From: GCA-2737725 sp965229355
GTDB lineage: Bacteria > Pseudomonadota > Alphaproteobacteria > Rhodospirillales > Rhodospirillaceae
DNA: 64,000 nt
Direction: 5' to 3'
NCBI GenBank assembly: GCA_965229355.1
Contig: OZ245869.1
Location: 4,030,001 to 4,094,000, forward strand
In this document: in pieces, positions 7,849 to 17,493 of the stretch
Numbering within the stretch: the stretch's first letter is position 1
Layout: the number at the start of each line of letters is the position of its first letter
Made by a program: the position numbers and the translations under genes
Notes under the pieces: generated by a model
What the model was told of the DNA's origin: nothing
Databases searched by the model: none
What the model saw: only the letters and a program-made list of their open reading frames with translations

Positions 7849-10800
7849 TTAAGCCGACAGTTGTTTGTCGATTTCGGCAAAAAGCACCGGCCAATTCACG
7901 GGCTTTGGCACAATGGCATCGGCACCTGCAGCCAAGTAATTTTTACTGTGCGCGGCAATCACATCAGCGGTCAGCGCAATAATCGGCACACGTTTTAAGC
8001 CGTCACGCTCGGCTTCGCGAATAGACCGCATCGCTGTCGGGCCATCCATCACCGGCATTTGCATATCCATCAAGATAATATCGTACGTCTTACCGCGCAC
8101 GGCATCTAAGGCCAATTTGCCGTTCTCAACTGCTTCCACCGTATGCCCCTGCTTTTCCAGCATAGCCGTAATCAGCATCCGGTTGGTGTCGTTATCTTCG
8201 GCGAGCAGAATATGACGTGGAGCCCGCTTTACTTCAGACTTCACGGTGCTATCCAGCAAGACACGCGGGCCGAGCGGGACCAATTGTGTGGAACCGGTAG
8301 CGTTACGGTCAACTTGCAGCGGCACCGCGAACGAGAACGTTGAACCGTGATCGCGCTGTGATGTCACCGTAATCTCGCCACCCATCAACTTAACCAGTCG
8401 TTCGCATATCGTCAGCCCCAGCCCGGTGCCGCCATACTTGCGCGAGGTCGATGTATCACCCTGCGTAAACGGCTTAAACAGCGTGGCCAGTTTTTCAGGC
8501 TCAATGCCAATGCCCGTATCGGCGATACTAATGCTGGTGCGCAACGATTGGTCGGGGTTCACCGTCTGCACCACCGATACTGACACGCTGCCCTTGGCCG
8601 TAAACTTGATCGCATTGCTGAGTAGATTGGTAATCACCTGTCGCATGCGCTTGGCATCGCCAATCACCGCATCCTGGTATTGCAGCGGCAATAAGAATGA
8701 AAGGTTCAAGCCCTTCTCTGAAGCCACAGGTGCAAACAGTTCGCGCAAATCAGATAAAAGATCAGACAGCTTGAACGGCACGTTCTCTAACGTCATCTTT
8801 TCGGCATCCAGCTTCGAGAAGTCCAGGATGTCGTTCAGAATGTCCACCAAAGCCTTGCCTGAGCGGATCATGCGATGAACCATTTGGTTCTGCTCGACAC
8901 TTAAGTCGGTCAGCATCAGCAAGTCTGCCATACCCAGCAAGCCCGCCATGGGCGTGCGCAACTCGTGGCTCATCATCGCCAGAAATTCAGACTTGGCGCG
9001 GTCGGCCTTCTCCAGCGCTTCGTTCTGGGCTTTCAATAAGACATCTGCCCGAATGCGTTCATGCGCAGTGGCGGTAATCGTCGCCACCGATGTCATGAAT
9101 TCGATTTCGTTCGCCGTAAAGGTATGCGGCTTTTCGAAGAACACGCTTAAGCGGCGCTTACGTCCATCACTTCCGGCAATGGGCACAACCATGCCACTGC
9201 GATAACGCTTGAATTGCGCATCATTAAACGTAAAGCGGTTTTCTTTTTCGATATCGGCAAACCAAAACGCCTCATCGCTGTTAATTGTAAAGAACAAGAC
9301 CGACGACGATGGATAATCGCTAAAGCGACGTGTGATGTTATAAATATCAGCACCTGGCGCCATGCTGAGAATATGCACGAGATCGTTGGTTTCATCGAAC
9401 TCGGCAAAACTGCCAAAGTCTGCGGCCAAGTTCGTAAACACAGCCCCCAAGGCCGCACGCGTCAGTTCAGCATTCGTTGCAAACGACAACGCCTGTTCGC
9501 TTAAATTCGCCAGCGCATTGCGTTGCGACATGCGGCTTTTCAGGGCATCGGCCACACGCCGACGCGCATGCGCTACCGAGAACGTGTTGGCCAGCGATTG
9601 CAGGAACTCCAACTCATCGGTGGTAAAAACGTGCGGTTCGCCAAAGAAAATACTTAAGAAGCGCGTAATGCCATCAGCTTCGGGCACTGGCAGCGTCGCC
9701 CCGCTTTGGAAACCAGCCTTCTCGCCTTCAATAAAGGTAAAGCGCGTTTCAGTAGAAATATCATTGAACCAGAACAGTTTCTTTTGGCGCAAGGCATACA
9801 TCAGTACCGACGTTTCAGGGTACTCGCTGATGTTGCGCACGAACGGCTGCACATTGAGGGGGCCAATGGCGCTGACCCCGCGCATGGTACCGTTCACTTC
9901 ATCGGCTTCCAGCACGCTGCCCACTTTGGCATTCAAAGTATTGCACATGCAGTTAATGGCTAGCTTGAATAGTTCCTGCATCGTGGGTGCGGACAATGCC
10001 GCTAAGCTGAATTCGGCTAAAGCTTGCTGTTGCTTAATCTTCTCATTCAGGCGTTTGCTGTCAGCTTGGTCTGCGTTAAAGGCCCCAACCCAGATCGCGG
10101 CCATCAGCAGTACAACGTTGGCGCTGGCGAATAACGCCAAACCAACACGCCCGTCGTACCAGCCCGCCAGTTCACCTTGCAGGCGTAACCACCCTATGAC
10201 GGGGACCCCCAGCACAATCCACAACGTCAGACGCCGCAACAGCCTGCCGCCAACGGTCTGCGCATTCAGACGCGCCAGCAAACCTAAATCAGGCCGCACA
10301 GCCGCAAGAGCTGTGAACAACAAAATGAAACCGAATACGGTGTGGATCGCCACAGACGTGGCGCGAATTTTCAAAAAGAACGTCGGTGCGCCGTAAATAA
10401 AGACCAACAACAATACCAAAGTGATGACAAGGCCGACGGTACTGCCAATGACGAATGCGCGCTGACCGCCTTCTGTTTTGGCACGCGCCGTAAACGCCGT
10501 GGCCCCACACAGCATAAAAAGAAGCGCTGTGATGATCGACATCTGGCCAGGGATCACATTGGTCGCCCGCGAGGCGTAATCAATGTAGAAAAACTCATCG
10601 ATGCCCAGATCAATCTCGTAGGTGTATTCAAGCGCCGACAACAATCCGATCAGCAGCCCCAAACCTGCCGCGGCCATGCCGCCCGCTTGCAACGCAGCTG
10701 GTGGCTTCAAAGACGAAAGGCTGAAAAGGGTGATGCCAAATAGCGTGAAGCAGATGGCGGTATTCACCTTCATCGAGTTCAAACCGGGCAACACGACCTT

Positions 10801-10896
10801 GAAAGCCGGGATATCGAACTGCCACCCGATCAAAACAACTACGCCCAGCGCGATCAGCGCACTGGCTGCCAGCTTGGCGTAGGTCTGATTGATCAT
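7849..10896 (-). CDS. Membrane hybrid histidine kinase with tandem GAF domains
   Basis: A 1015-residue kinase. About seven or eight hydrophobic segments fill residues 9-275, a MASE-like multi-pass sensor with no large periplasmic loop. Two GAF domains follow (about 295-455 and 465-620) and resemble each other (FWFNDISTETRFTF versus FWFADIEKENRFTF). Then come a linker helix, HisKA with His644 in MMSHELRTPMAG, the ATPase domain (NLLSNAIKFT, GGTGLGLTI) and a receiver with Asp944 in ILMDMQMPVMDG. The strong HELRTP box differs from the HDFNN box of its neighbours, so it is a different kinase lineage. The gene stands alone on the minus strand, with an inverted repeat just upstream of its start. Confidence 0.9.
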   Translation of the reverse strand: MINQTYAKLAASALIALGVVVLIGWQFDIPAFKVVLPGLNSMKVNTAICFTLFGITLFSLSSLKPPAALQAGGMAAAGLGLLIGLLSALEYTYEIDLGIDEFFYIDYASRATNVIPGQMSIITALLFMLCGATAFTARAKTEGGQRAFVIGSTVGLVITLVLLLVFIYGAPTFFLKIRATSVAIHTVFGFILLFTALAAVRPDLGLLARLNAQTVGGRLLRRLTLWIVLGVPVIGWLRLQGELAGWYDGRVGLALFASANVVLLMAAIWVGAFNADQADSKRLNEKIKQQQALAEFSLAALSAPTMQELFKLAINCMCNTLNAKVGSVLEADEVNGTMRGVSAIGPLNVQPFVRNISEYPETSVLMYALRQKKLFWFNDISTETRFTFIEGEKAGFQSGATLPVPEADGITRFLSIFFGEPHVFTTDELEFLQSLANTFSVAHARRRVADALKSRMSQRNALANLSEQALSFATNAELTRAALGAVFTNLAADFGSFAEFDETNDLVHILSMAPGADIYNITRRFSDYPSSSVLFFTINSDEAFWFADIEKENRFTFNDAQFKRYRSGMVVPIAGSDGRKRRLSVFFEKPHTFTANEIEFMTSVATITATAHERIRADVLLKAQNEALEKADRAKSEFLAMMSHELRTPMAGLLGMADLLMLTDLSVEQNQMVHRMIRSGKALVDILNDILDFSKLDAEKMTLENVPFKLSDLLSDLRELFAPVASEKGLNLSFLLPLQYQDAVIGDAKRMRQVITNLLSNAIKFTAKGSVSVSVVQTVNPDQSLRTSISIADTGIGIEPEKLATLFKPFTQGDTSTSRKYGGTGLGLTICERLVKLMGGEITVTSQRDHGSTFSFAVPLQVDRNATGSTQLVPLGPRVLLDSTVKSEVKRAPRHILLAEDNDTNRMLITAMLEKQGHTVEAVENGKLALDAVRGKTYDIILMDMQMPVMDGPTAMRSIREAERDGLKRVPIIALTADVIAAHSKNYLAAGADAIVPKPVNWPVLFAEIDKQLSA

Positions 10897-10933
10897 AGTT
10901 GGCTCTTGTTTGAGATCGTTTGGCGGGTCTTAA

Positions 10934-10957
10934 GCTATGGAAGGCAAGGTCCATAGC
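10934..10957. repeat. Inverted repeat upstream of the tandem-GAF kinase
   Basis: Perfect 8-bp arms GCTATGGA/TCCATAGC separated by 8 bases, 38-61 bases upstream of the kinase start codon on the minus strand. It could be an operator or a leader hairpin. Nothing else in 10897-11180 stands out. Confidence 0.45.
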
Positions 10958-11180
10958 CTAATTGCCAAAAGGATAAGCAAGGTGTTCTAAAGTATTGAAA
11001 AATTAGAATGAACTTTCAGTGACGGCGCAAGTGCAGATTGTAAAAAAATCACAAGTAAAATAGGTCTATGCGCCGACTATCCTCATGGTTATGGCGGGTC
11101 CCGTTACAGGGCTTTTCATGGCCAAAAGACCGGATATCCGTAAGCTACCCTTCCCTATAACCGCGCCCGTAAGCCCCTCC

Positions 11181-12281
11181 ATGATACCAAGCCCCAACAC
11201 ATCTTGGCCCGACACCCGTATCCAAAGCCTGTTCGGCATTGAACTGCCAATCATCCAGGCCCCGATGGCTGGTGCATCGACTTTAGAGATGTGCATCGAA
11301 GTCTCTAACGCCGGTGGCCTGGGCTCGTTGCCGTGCGCGATGCAAACACCGGAACAAGTCAAACGCGCCCTCGGCAGCATTGCCGCAGCAACCACCAAAC
11401 CCATCAATTTGAATTTCTTCTGCCACACTGCGCCTGCCTTCGATGAGGCGCGCGAGGAAAACTGGAAGAAGGCGCTCACCCCTTACTACATGGAACATGG
11501 GCTACACCCCATTGGCGCCACACCTATCTCGGCGCGCGCGCCGTTCGATGATGCCTACTGCAAACTGGTGGAAGAATTTCAGCCCGCTGTTGTCAGTTTC
11601 CATTTCGGGCTACCGCCGAAGGATTTGCTGACGCGGGTGAAAGCAACAGGGGCAAAAGTTATTGCGTCGGCGACCACAGTCGCCGAAGCGCGTGTGCTGG
11701 AAACACGCGGTTGCGATGCCATTATCGCGCAAGGGTACGAAGCTGGTGGACATCGTGGCAATTTCATCGCTGATAATATGGCGGGCCAAGTGGGCACGTT
11801 TGCATTAGTTCCGCAGATTGCCGATGCGGTACGCGTGCCAGTCATTGCCAGCGGCGGCATTGCTGATGCGCGTGGCATTGTCGCGGCTTTTGCGTTGGGT
11901 GCAGCGGCAGTACAAATTGGTACAGCTTATTTGCTATGCCCCGAAGCCAAGATTACGCCGTTTCATCGCCAAGCCTTACGCACCGCCAACGCCGACGACA
12001 CGATGGTGACGAACGTTTTCACGGGGCGGCCTGCGCGTGGGATTGCAAATAGATTGATGCGTGAAGTTGGGCCGCTATCTGATGCAGTTCCGCCATTTCC
12101 ATTGGCTGGTGGCGCACTGACACCGCTGCGACAAAAAGCCGAGCCCGCCAGCATTTCAGATTTCAGTAGCATGTGGTCAGGCCAAGCCTCGCGCCTTGCG
12201 CGTGAAATGCCTGCGGCTGTTTTGACCCGCACACTGGCTTATGAAACGTTGGCAAAACTCAGCAGCGAAGCAGCGCCGTAG
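11181..12281 (+). CDS. Nitronate monooxygenase-family FMN enzyme
   Basis: A 366-residue TIM-barrel flavoprotein of the 2-nitropropane dioxygenase family, which oxidises alkyl nitronates with FMN. It shows the opening LFGIELPIIQAPMAGAST, the flavin-site blocks NAGGLGSLPCA and KPINLNFFCH, then IAQGYEAGGHRGNF and the phosphate-binding VIASGGIADARGIVAAFALGA. The glycine- and histidine-rich AGGHRG block is the family's active-site region. ATG 11181 is preferred on protein length and because conserved sequence begins soon after; in-frame ATGs at 11085 and 11118 are possible and none has a good ribosome site. It stands alone, transcribed away from the minus-strand kinase. Confidence 0.88.
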   Translation: MIPSPNTSWPDTRIQSLFGIELPIIQAPMAGASTLEMCIEVSNAGGLGSLPCAMQTPEQVKRALGSIAAATTKPINLNFFCHTAPAFDEAREENWKKALTPYYMEHGLHPIGATPISARAPFDDAYCKLVEEFQPAVVSFHFGLPPKDLLTRVKATGAKVIASATTVAEARVLETRGCDAIIAQGYEAGGHRGNFIADNMAGQVGTFALVPQIADAVRVPVIASGGIADARGIVAAFALGAAAVQIGTAYLLCPEAKITPFHRQALRTANADDTMVTNVFTGRPARGIANRLMREVGPLSDAVPPFPLAGGALTPLRQKAEPASISDFSSMWSGQASRLAREMPAAVLTRTLAYETLAKLSSEAAP

Positions 12282-12623
12282 AAGCAGAGTTATCTTTCGA
12301 CTCCGGGCCAGGATTCGTTGAGACGAAATAATTTTCAAATAATCAGACCTCGATTACCTATAATTTTTCATAGGTGGAGATAGGCCAGAAAAACAGCCTT
12401 CTCGCTATTAAAGGTGTTTGCTTTGCACAGCACACAACAATCAAAAAGTGCATTTTCCCTTTAAAATCATAGCGACTCACCACCATTCTAAGATGGTGTT
12501 TGTAATAGGTATTAATAGAGCGAAGAAACGGTGTAACCTACCATTGCTTGCGTGATTACTTCGTGTAGTCATTCAGTTTCTTAAGGACTGCATGCTGATT
12601 GATGGGGGGCGTTGATCAGACAT
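12282..12623. other. Intergenic leader region of the 12.6-kb hybrid kinase
   Basis: About 340 A/T-rich bases with no gene. Two short perfect inverted repeats are present: ACCTAT-N8-ATAGGT at 12356-12375 and CACCAT-N6-ATGGTG at 12481-12498. Either could be a regulator site or a leader hairpin. No known riboswitch was recognised. Confidence 0.4.
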
Positions 12624-15600
12624 ATGACCTCCCGCGTTTTCTCAGTCGCATCTGAACGTGCCCAGAAAAACATATTACTGATCGCTGCTATCTTCATGGT
12701 GGCGTCGTGGGCGTTTTCGGGCTGGCAGATCTACACCGAACGCGATGCGCGCCTTCAGCGCCACTTCTCCTCGACATATCGGCTGACCAACATCTTCAGC
12801 GAACAAATGCGCGAGAAGTTGCAAGTCAATGAATACGCACTGCTTGGCTTAAGCCAACTCATTGACATCACCCGCCTGCACGATCCGAGCTACCGCGAGA
12901 TCATTTACACAGTACTCAATCGCCGCCGCGTCAGCACCCCCGGCGTCATACAGTTTACCATTGTCGATGAGAACGGCACCTTGCTGCACTCATCTCACAC
13001 CCCTCACCCCGAACCGATTGATATGTCGACGAAGCCGACATTCGGTATCATCCGGGATTCTGCGCCGGGAACCACACTGACAATTCCGGTTTTGATTGGA
13101 ACGATTGGCGCCACCGAAGGTAAAAAAATCGTCGCAACGATACGGCGCCTTGAAACACCTGACGGCAAATATGCAGGTGCGATTTATAGCGCGACACTGC
13201 TGGATGATTTTGCCGCCGTAGCAAAAACCATGTCTTTTGATGCGGGCAGTTCGTTTGGCTTGGCGCGCATTGACGGTACTTTGATTCTGCGCATCCCTGA
13301 AGTACCCGGCGCTATGGGTATAACTCCCGACAAAACCGCTAACCCCGTTAGCGTACCACCTGCCCCTGCAACTGTTCTTATTCGCAATCCGGAAAGTGAT
13401 CGATTCGACGCGGCCAACATCAGCTTTGCGCAAGCCTTGCAGGATCGTGGTGACGCCATCATTGAAAGCGCAGTGCCCGCGAACAGCACACTGAACACAC
13501 CGGAAACTGAACGCTATATTACGTTCCGTCGTATTCCTGGCACGGATACGATTGTTTATATCGGCAGTTCCAAACAAGCCGTGCTGCAGTCATGGCGCGA
13601 CACCGCCTTATTTTTACTGATTCAGCAATTATTCCTGACAGCATTGGTGCTAGGTTTAACATTGTGGGCACGGCGCAGTATCACGACGAGTGCCCGCGTT
13701 GATGCACAACACGTCAGCACACTCGATAAGTTGGCCACAACTTCAGCCGAACTGATGGCCATTGATGACGAGCAAAGCTTGGTGGACCATGCCGCTCACA
13801 CTATTCGCGCGCTGATTCCAGCACACATGGCCGCAGCTCACTTTATTCCGCACAGTCAAGCCATGAGCGATAGTACGCATGCATTTTCGTTAAGCGAGAA
13901 ATATGCGCATTGGCGGGCTTATAACACGCCTGTTGATGGCACCGGTATTTATCGGGGGCTGCTGCAAACCAACCAAACCATGCGCTTGACTCACTCGGAA
14001 CTTATTGCACACCCGTATTGGCGCAACTTTGGCACAGAACGCGACAAACACCCCCCGATGAATGGCTGGCTGGCCGCGCCATTAATCTCTCAAGACGGAC
14101 AAAACATCGGTTTTGTACAATTGTCCGACCGTGAAAATGGTGAATTTACGGCTGCTGATGAAGCGCTGCTGCTTCAGTTCACGCGGGTGTTATCGATTAG
14201 CTTGGAAAATTTGCGCCTCGTACACGAAAGCCAAACCTCGGCGGCGCAAGCACAAGCTGCTGCCGCGCAAGCGCAAGCCGCTGCCGCCGATGCACGGTCC
14301 ACACGCGATCAAATCACCAAAGTGTTCTCGGCCACCTCTGACGCTGTGGTGGTGATGGACCACAACATGCGTTACACGTTCGCCAATGACGCCTTCTGCG
14401 CGATGATTGGCAGCCCACGCGAAGACATCATCGGCCGGACGATTTATGAGCGCCTGCCTGATGCACGGAATATCCATGAAAAACTAGAGCTGTGCCTCAA
14501 CACACGTAAACGCGTGCTGTTTGAGAACAGCTTTATCAATCACGAAGAGGAACAGCGCTGGATTGAAGTGCAAGCCTTCCCCATGGATGAAAGCATCGCG
14601 ATCAGCATACGCGATGTCACCGAGCGCCGTGCGGCGGATCAAAAACTTATGGTCGCACAGCGTATGGATGCGGTGGGCCGATTGTCGGGAGGCTTGGCGC
14701 ACGACTTCAATAATTTGCTGGCCGTCGTGATGGGCAATGCCGAAATCTTGTCCATGACGCTGAAAGACCAATCACAAACCCGCATGGCGAACCTGATTCG
14801 TAGTGCTGCGGCGCGTGGCGGCAACATCGTGAGCCGGTTGTTGGCTTTCGCTCGCAGCCGCCCTCTCGCCCCCAAACCCACCGACGTGCTCGAAACAGCG
14901 AAAGGCGTTGAAACGCTACTGGCGCGCTCTATCCCGTCGAACATCGCGTTTGTAATCGAGCCAACGATGGAACTCTGGCAAGCCAGCGCCGATACGGCAC
15001 AGCTTGAGAATGTGTTGGTTAATTTGGTTCTGAATGCGCGTGACGCCATGCCAGACGGCGGCGAAATCAGCATCAAAGCGACTAATTTGATTCTGCGGGC
15101 CATTGATGCCGCACAGTTGGAGTTAGACCCAGGCGAGTACGTGAAGTTGTCGGTAACAGATACCGGCACCGGCATGCCACCCGATGTGATTGCCCGCGCC
15201 TTCGAGCCTTTCTTCACCACCAAAGATGTCGGCAAAGGCTCGGGCCTGGGGTTAAGCATGGTCTACGGATTTGCGCAGCAGTCGGGCGGCACAGTGCGCT
15301 TAAACAGTGAAATCGGCTTGGGGACGACGGTCGATCTCTATCTGCCTCGAGCCAGCGATAAGCTGACGACCAGCTACATATCCACCTCACTGCCCTATGA
15401 CCCCACGGGGTCTGAGCGTATTCTGCTGGTGGAAGACGACGATATGGTGCGCGAATTTGTGGAAGTCATGCTGCGCGGTCTGGGGTACCGTGTTATTGCT
15501 CACAGCAGCGCAGAAACGGCTTTAGCTGCGGTCGATGCGGGCTTCCAGCCGCAACTATTGTTGGCCGATGTTATGCTGCGCGGAGTGGTCAGTGGTGCAC

Positions 15601-15815
15601 AATTGGCACAGCAAGTCATGCAACGTTGTCCTTTCACCCGCGTTTTATACATGTCAGGCTATGCAGAAAGTCTGGTAGCGCAAGAAAACAACTCTGAGAT
15701 AAATGCAGAAGTTCTGACGAAGCCCTTTCGGCGACACGACTTAGCCGTGAAAATCAGGACAGCCCTAACAACCCAACCTCAAATCATTGAACGTAAAGTT
15801 CAGCAAAATGTGTAA
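12624..15815 (+). CDS. PDC-GAF-PAS hybrid histidine kinase (paralogue 1 of 3)
   Basis: A 1063-residue membrane kinase. TM1 is at about 16-36, followed by a large periplasmic sensor of the PDC/Cache type (about 45-320) and TM2 (about 328-348). A GAF-like domain (about 370-530) carries the unusual block RNFGTERDKHPPMNGWLAAP. A short Ala/Gln coiled coil leads to a PAS domain (about 562-668), the HisKA domain with His693 (GGLAHDFNNLLAV), the ATPase domain (VLNARDAMPDGG, GSGLGLSMVYGFA) and a C-terminal receiver (RILLVEDDDMVREFV, LLLADVML). ATG 12624 is chosen; an in-frame TTG at 12612 follows a GGGGGG run and is possible. A single-domain receiver follows 12 bases later. It is paralogous to the kinases at 24819 and 27552. 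Confidence 0.9.
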   Translation: MTSRVFSVASERAQKNILLIAAIFMVASWAFSGWQIYTERDARLQRHFSSTYRLTNIFSEQMREKLQVNEYALLGLSQLIDITRLHDPSYREIIYTVLNRRRVSTPGVIQFTIVDENGTLLHSSHTPHPEPIDMSTKPTFGIIRDSAPGTTLTIPVLIGTIGATEGKKIVATIRRLETPDGKYAGAIYSATLLDDFAAVAKTMSFDAGSSFGLARIDGTLILRIPEVPGAMGITPDKTANPVSVPPAPATVLIRNPESDRFDAANISFAQALQDRGDAIIESAVPANSTLNTPETERYITFRRIPGTDTIVYIGSSKQAVLQSWRDTALFLLIQQLFLTALVLGLTLWARRSITTSARVDAQHVSTLDKLATTSAELMAIDDEQSLVDHAAHTIRALIPAHMAAAHFIPHSQAMSDSTHAFSLSEKYAHWRAYNTPVDGTGIYRGLLQTNQTMRLTHSELIAHPYWRNFGTERDKHPPMNGWLAAPLISQDGQNIGFVQLSDRENGEFTAADEALLLQFTRVLSISLENLRLVHESQTSAAQAQAAAAQAQAAAADARSTRDQITKVFSATSDAVVVMDHNMRYTFANDAFCAMIGSPREDIIGRTIYERLPDARNIHEKLELCLNTRKRVLFENSFINHEEEQRWIEVQAFPMDESIAISIRDVTERRAADQKLMVAQRMDAVGRLSGGLAHDFNNLLAVVMGNAEILSMTLKDQSQTRMANLIRSAAARGGNIVSRLLAFARSRPLAPKPTDVLETAKGVETLLARSIPSNIAFVIEPTMELWQASADTAQLENVLVNLVLNARDAMPDGGEISIKATNLILRAIDAAQLELDPGEYVKLSVTDTGTGMPPDVIARAFEPFFTTKDVGKGSGLGLSMVYGFAQQSGGTVRLNSEIGLGTTVDLYLPRASDKLTTSYISTSLPYDPTGSERILLVEDDDMVREFVEVMLRGLGYRVIAHSSAETALAAVDAGFQPQLLLADVMLRGVVSGAQLAQQVMQRCPFTRVLYMSGYAESLVAQENNSEINAEVLTKPFRRHDLAVKIRTALTTQPQIIERKVQQNV

Positions 15816-15827
15816 GTAAGTATCGAT

Positions 15828-16214
15828 ATGGCGCGCGTGTTTGTGATTGATGATGATCCGCTCTTTCGTGAAGGGCTTGAGATCTCGCTGGAAGTGCAAG
15901 GCCACGATATCCGTGGGGCCGATTGCGCCGAAGATGCGTTTGCGATGATTAGTGCCGATCAGCCTGATGTGGTGGTCAGCGACATCCTGTCTCCGACTGA
16001 TGAGGGTATCGCAGCGTTGCGCGAGTTGACGAAGCGTTGGCCTCACATCCCTGTTATCGTCATGACCGGCGGCGGCAAGGTGGATGATGATCTGTCGGCG
16101 TGGGCGCGGTCCTTGGGGGCTGCGGCAGCGTTTGCCAAACCCTTCGAGATCAAAGACCTGTCGCAAGCCATTGGTGACCTGTTAGCCACAGCACCCGAAC
16201 AAAAGGTTTGCTAA
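15828..16214 (+). CDS. Single-domain response regulator (receiver only)
   Basis: A 128-residue CheY-like receiver with no output domain. It has the acidic pair in VIDDDPLF, the phospho-acceptor Asp in VVVSDILS, the Thr of VMTGGG and the Lys of AKPFE. The usual MPxxDG after the Asp is replaced by SPTDEG. It sits 12 bases behind the hybrid kinase and is probably its phosphorelay partner or a diffusible shuttle. It resembles the stand-alone receiver at 30578. Confidence 0.88.
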   Translation: MARVFVIDDDPLFREGLEISLEVQGHDIRGADCAEDAFAMISADQPDVVVSDILSPTDEGIAALRELTKRWPHIPVIVMTGGGKVDDDLSAWARSLGAAAAFAKPFEIKDLSQAIGDLLATAPEQKVC

Positions 16215-16298
16215 ACACAGCTGTTAGTTGAGCCCGCCCCTGCTATGTGCAGAAAAATATCAGTGCCAACCGGTGTAAAGCGTGAATTGCGTGGTGTG

Positions 16299-16327
16299 AA
16301 AAGCGGGCATAAAAGGCCCGCTTTTTT
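16299..16327. terminator. Bidirectional Rho-independent terminator
   Basis: A 10-bp stem AAAAGCGGGC/GCCCGCTTTT with a 7-base loop and a run of T on the plus strand; the reverse strand also ends in TTTT. It lies between the convergent receiver gene and the last gene of the arsenic operon. Confidence 0.88.
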
Positions 16328-16339
16328 GATGCCTGATAT

Positions 16340-16792
16340 TTAGAGCGCCTTCGTTAGGCAAACAGCTGTATCGGGGCACACGCCGCTGAACTCATTCGCG
16401 GCTTTGATGGCGGCTGGTGCTGCGGCGCGCTCCACCTTCTCGTAGCCGCACTTCACGAAGAATTCCTCCGCAGTGGTGGTGAGCAGCCACAGCTTGGAGA
16501 TGCCGTTAAACTTGGCCAAGCTTTCCAGCACTTTCACGAACTGCAGGCCAAAGCCCCAGCCCCGGAATGATTCCAAAATCACGACCGAGCGCAACAAGCC
16601 ATCAGGGCCATAGGTTTCAAACCCGCCGTACCCGAGCAAGCCGCCGTCATCGGTGACAAAGCGAAAGAACTCGGCCTTGGCCAAGTCCGCTTCATCGTGC
16701 GGCAGGTCCGCTTGTTTAAGCGTATCGCGCAGGCCCTCGTAATCATGGGGCAGCAGCACGCTCACATGAAAATCTCGCGTTAAATCAGACAC
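16340..16792 (-). CDS. arsN2: ArsN2-type GNAT N-acetyltransferase of the arsenic operon
   Basis: A 150-residue GNAT protein. The acetyl-CoA block is ILESFRGWGFGLQFV (about 73-87), preceded by GYGGFETYGPDGLLRSVV and followed by LWLLTTTAEEFFVKCGYEKV. The ending FSGVCPDTAVCLTKAL is typical of ArsN2 proteins in ars operons. Relatives such as ArsN1 acetylate arsenic-containing metabolites like phosphinothricin or arsinothricin; the ArsN2 substrate is less certain. Last gene of the operon, 45 bases after aqpS. Confidence 0.85.
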   Translation of the reverse strand: MSDLTRDFHVSVLLPHDYEGLRDTLKQADLPHDEADLAKAEFFRFVTDDGGLLGYGGFETYGPDGLLRSVVILESFRGWGFGLQFVKVLESLAKFNGISKLWLLTTTAEEFFVKCGYEKVERAAAPAAIKAANEFSGVCPDTAVCLTKAL

Positions 16793-16837
16793 GTTACTAA
16801 AACATCCCTAAACCCGGCCCAACTCCGGGGGTCATAG

Positions 16838-17491
16838 TTACTTTTGTAACCGTATTAGGGCGGCAGCGGAAGCGGCTCCGATCAGTTGCGCCACGATAAA
16901 CGCCACCACGTTTGAAGGTTCGATGCCTGCAAAGGTATCGGTAAACGACCGTGCGAGTGTTACCGCAGGGTTGGCAAACGCCGTTGAGGCGGTAAACCAG
17001 TATGCCCCGGCGATATAGGCTGCCACCGCACCGGCCACCACCGGCACCTGATATATCCTGCATCGCCAAATCAAGAGTACCAATCCAAAGGTTGCAACTG
17101 CCTCGCTGATCCACACCCCCAAGCCATCGCGCGCATGGTGACTGATTTGGAAGAGCGGCACCTCAAACATCGCATGCGTGATAAACACACCACAGAGGGC
17201 CCCTGCCACCTGCGCGATAATGTAGACGGGCACATGCGCCTGCGTAAATTTGTCCAGTAACATTGCAGCAAGTGTGACCGCAGGGTTCAGATGGGCACCC
17301 GATACCGGCGCTACGGCCAGAATGATACCGAACAATGCAAACCCGGTTACAAGTGCGTTGACCAGCAAGGCCACTGCAGCATTCCCACCCGACAACCGCT
17401 CCGCCGCAATGCCCGAGCCGACAACAGCGATTATCAAAAACAGCGTACCGCCAAATTCAAACGCAGCCTTTTGCTGGAGCGACGCTTCCAT
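16838..17491 (-). CDS. aqpS: MIP-family aquaglyceroporin, AqpS-like arsenite channel
   Basis: A 217-residue aquaporin with six hydrophobic helices and both NPA boxes, HLNPAVTL near residue 72 and ANPAVTLARSF near 175; the Arg after the second box is kept. The operon has no ArsB or Acr3 pump, and as known for Sinorhizobium meliloti AqpS, arsenite made inside by ArsC would leave down its gradient through this channel. ATG 17491 lies two bases after the arsH stop codon, so translation is coupled. An in-frame TTG at 17497 would overlap arsH. Confidence 0.9.
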   Translation of the reverse strand: MEASLQQKAAFEFGGTLFLIIAVVGSGIAAERLSGGNAAVALLVNALVTGFALFGIILAVAPVSGAHLNPAVTLAAMLLDKFTQAHVPVYIIAQVAGALCGVFITHAMFEVPLFQISHHARDGLGVWISEAVATFGLVLLIWRCRIYQVPVVAGAVAAYIAGAYWFTASTAFANPAVTLARSFTDTFAGIEPSNVVAFIVAQLIGAASAAALIRLQK

Positions 17492-17493
17492 AC

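Noticed and set aside
9362..10396. Long open frame (344 codons) antisense to the tandem-GAF kinase
   Set aside because: Its translation is rich in Ser, Arg, Cys and Ala with no family resemblance, and it lies wholly over well-supported coding sequence on the other strand.
12356..12498. Two hairpins considered as parts of a riboswitch
   Set aside because: Only short isolated stems are present; no conserved core of a known riboswitch class could be found by eye.
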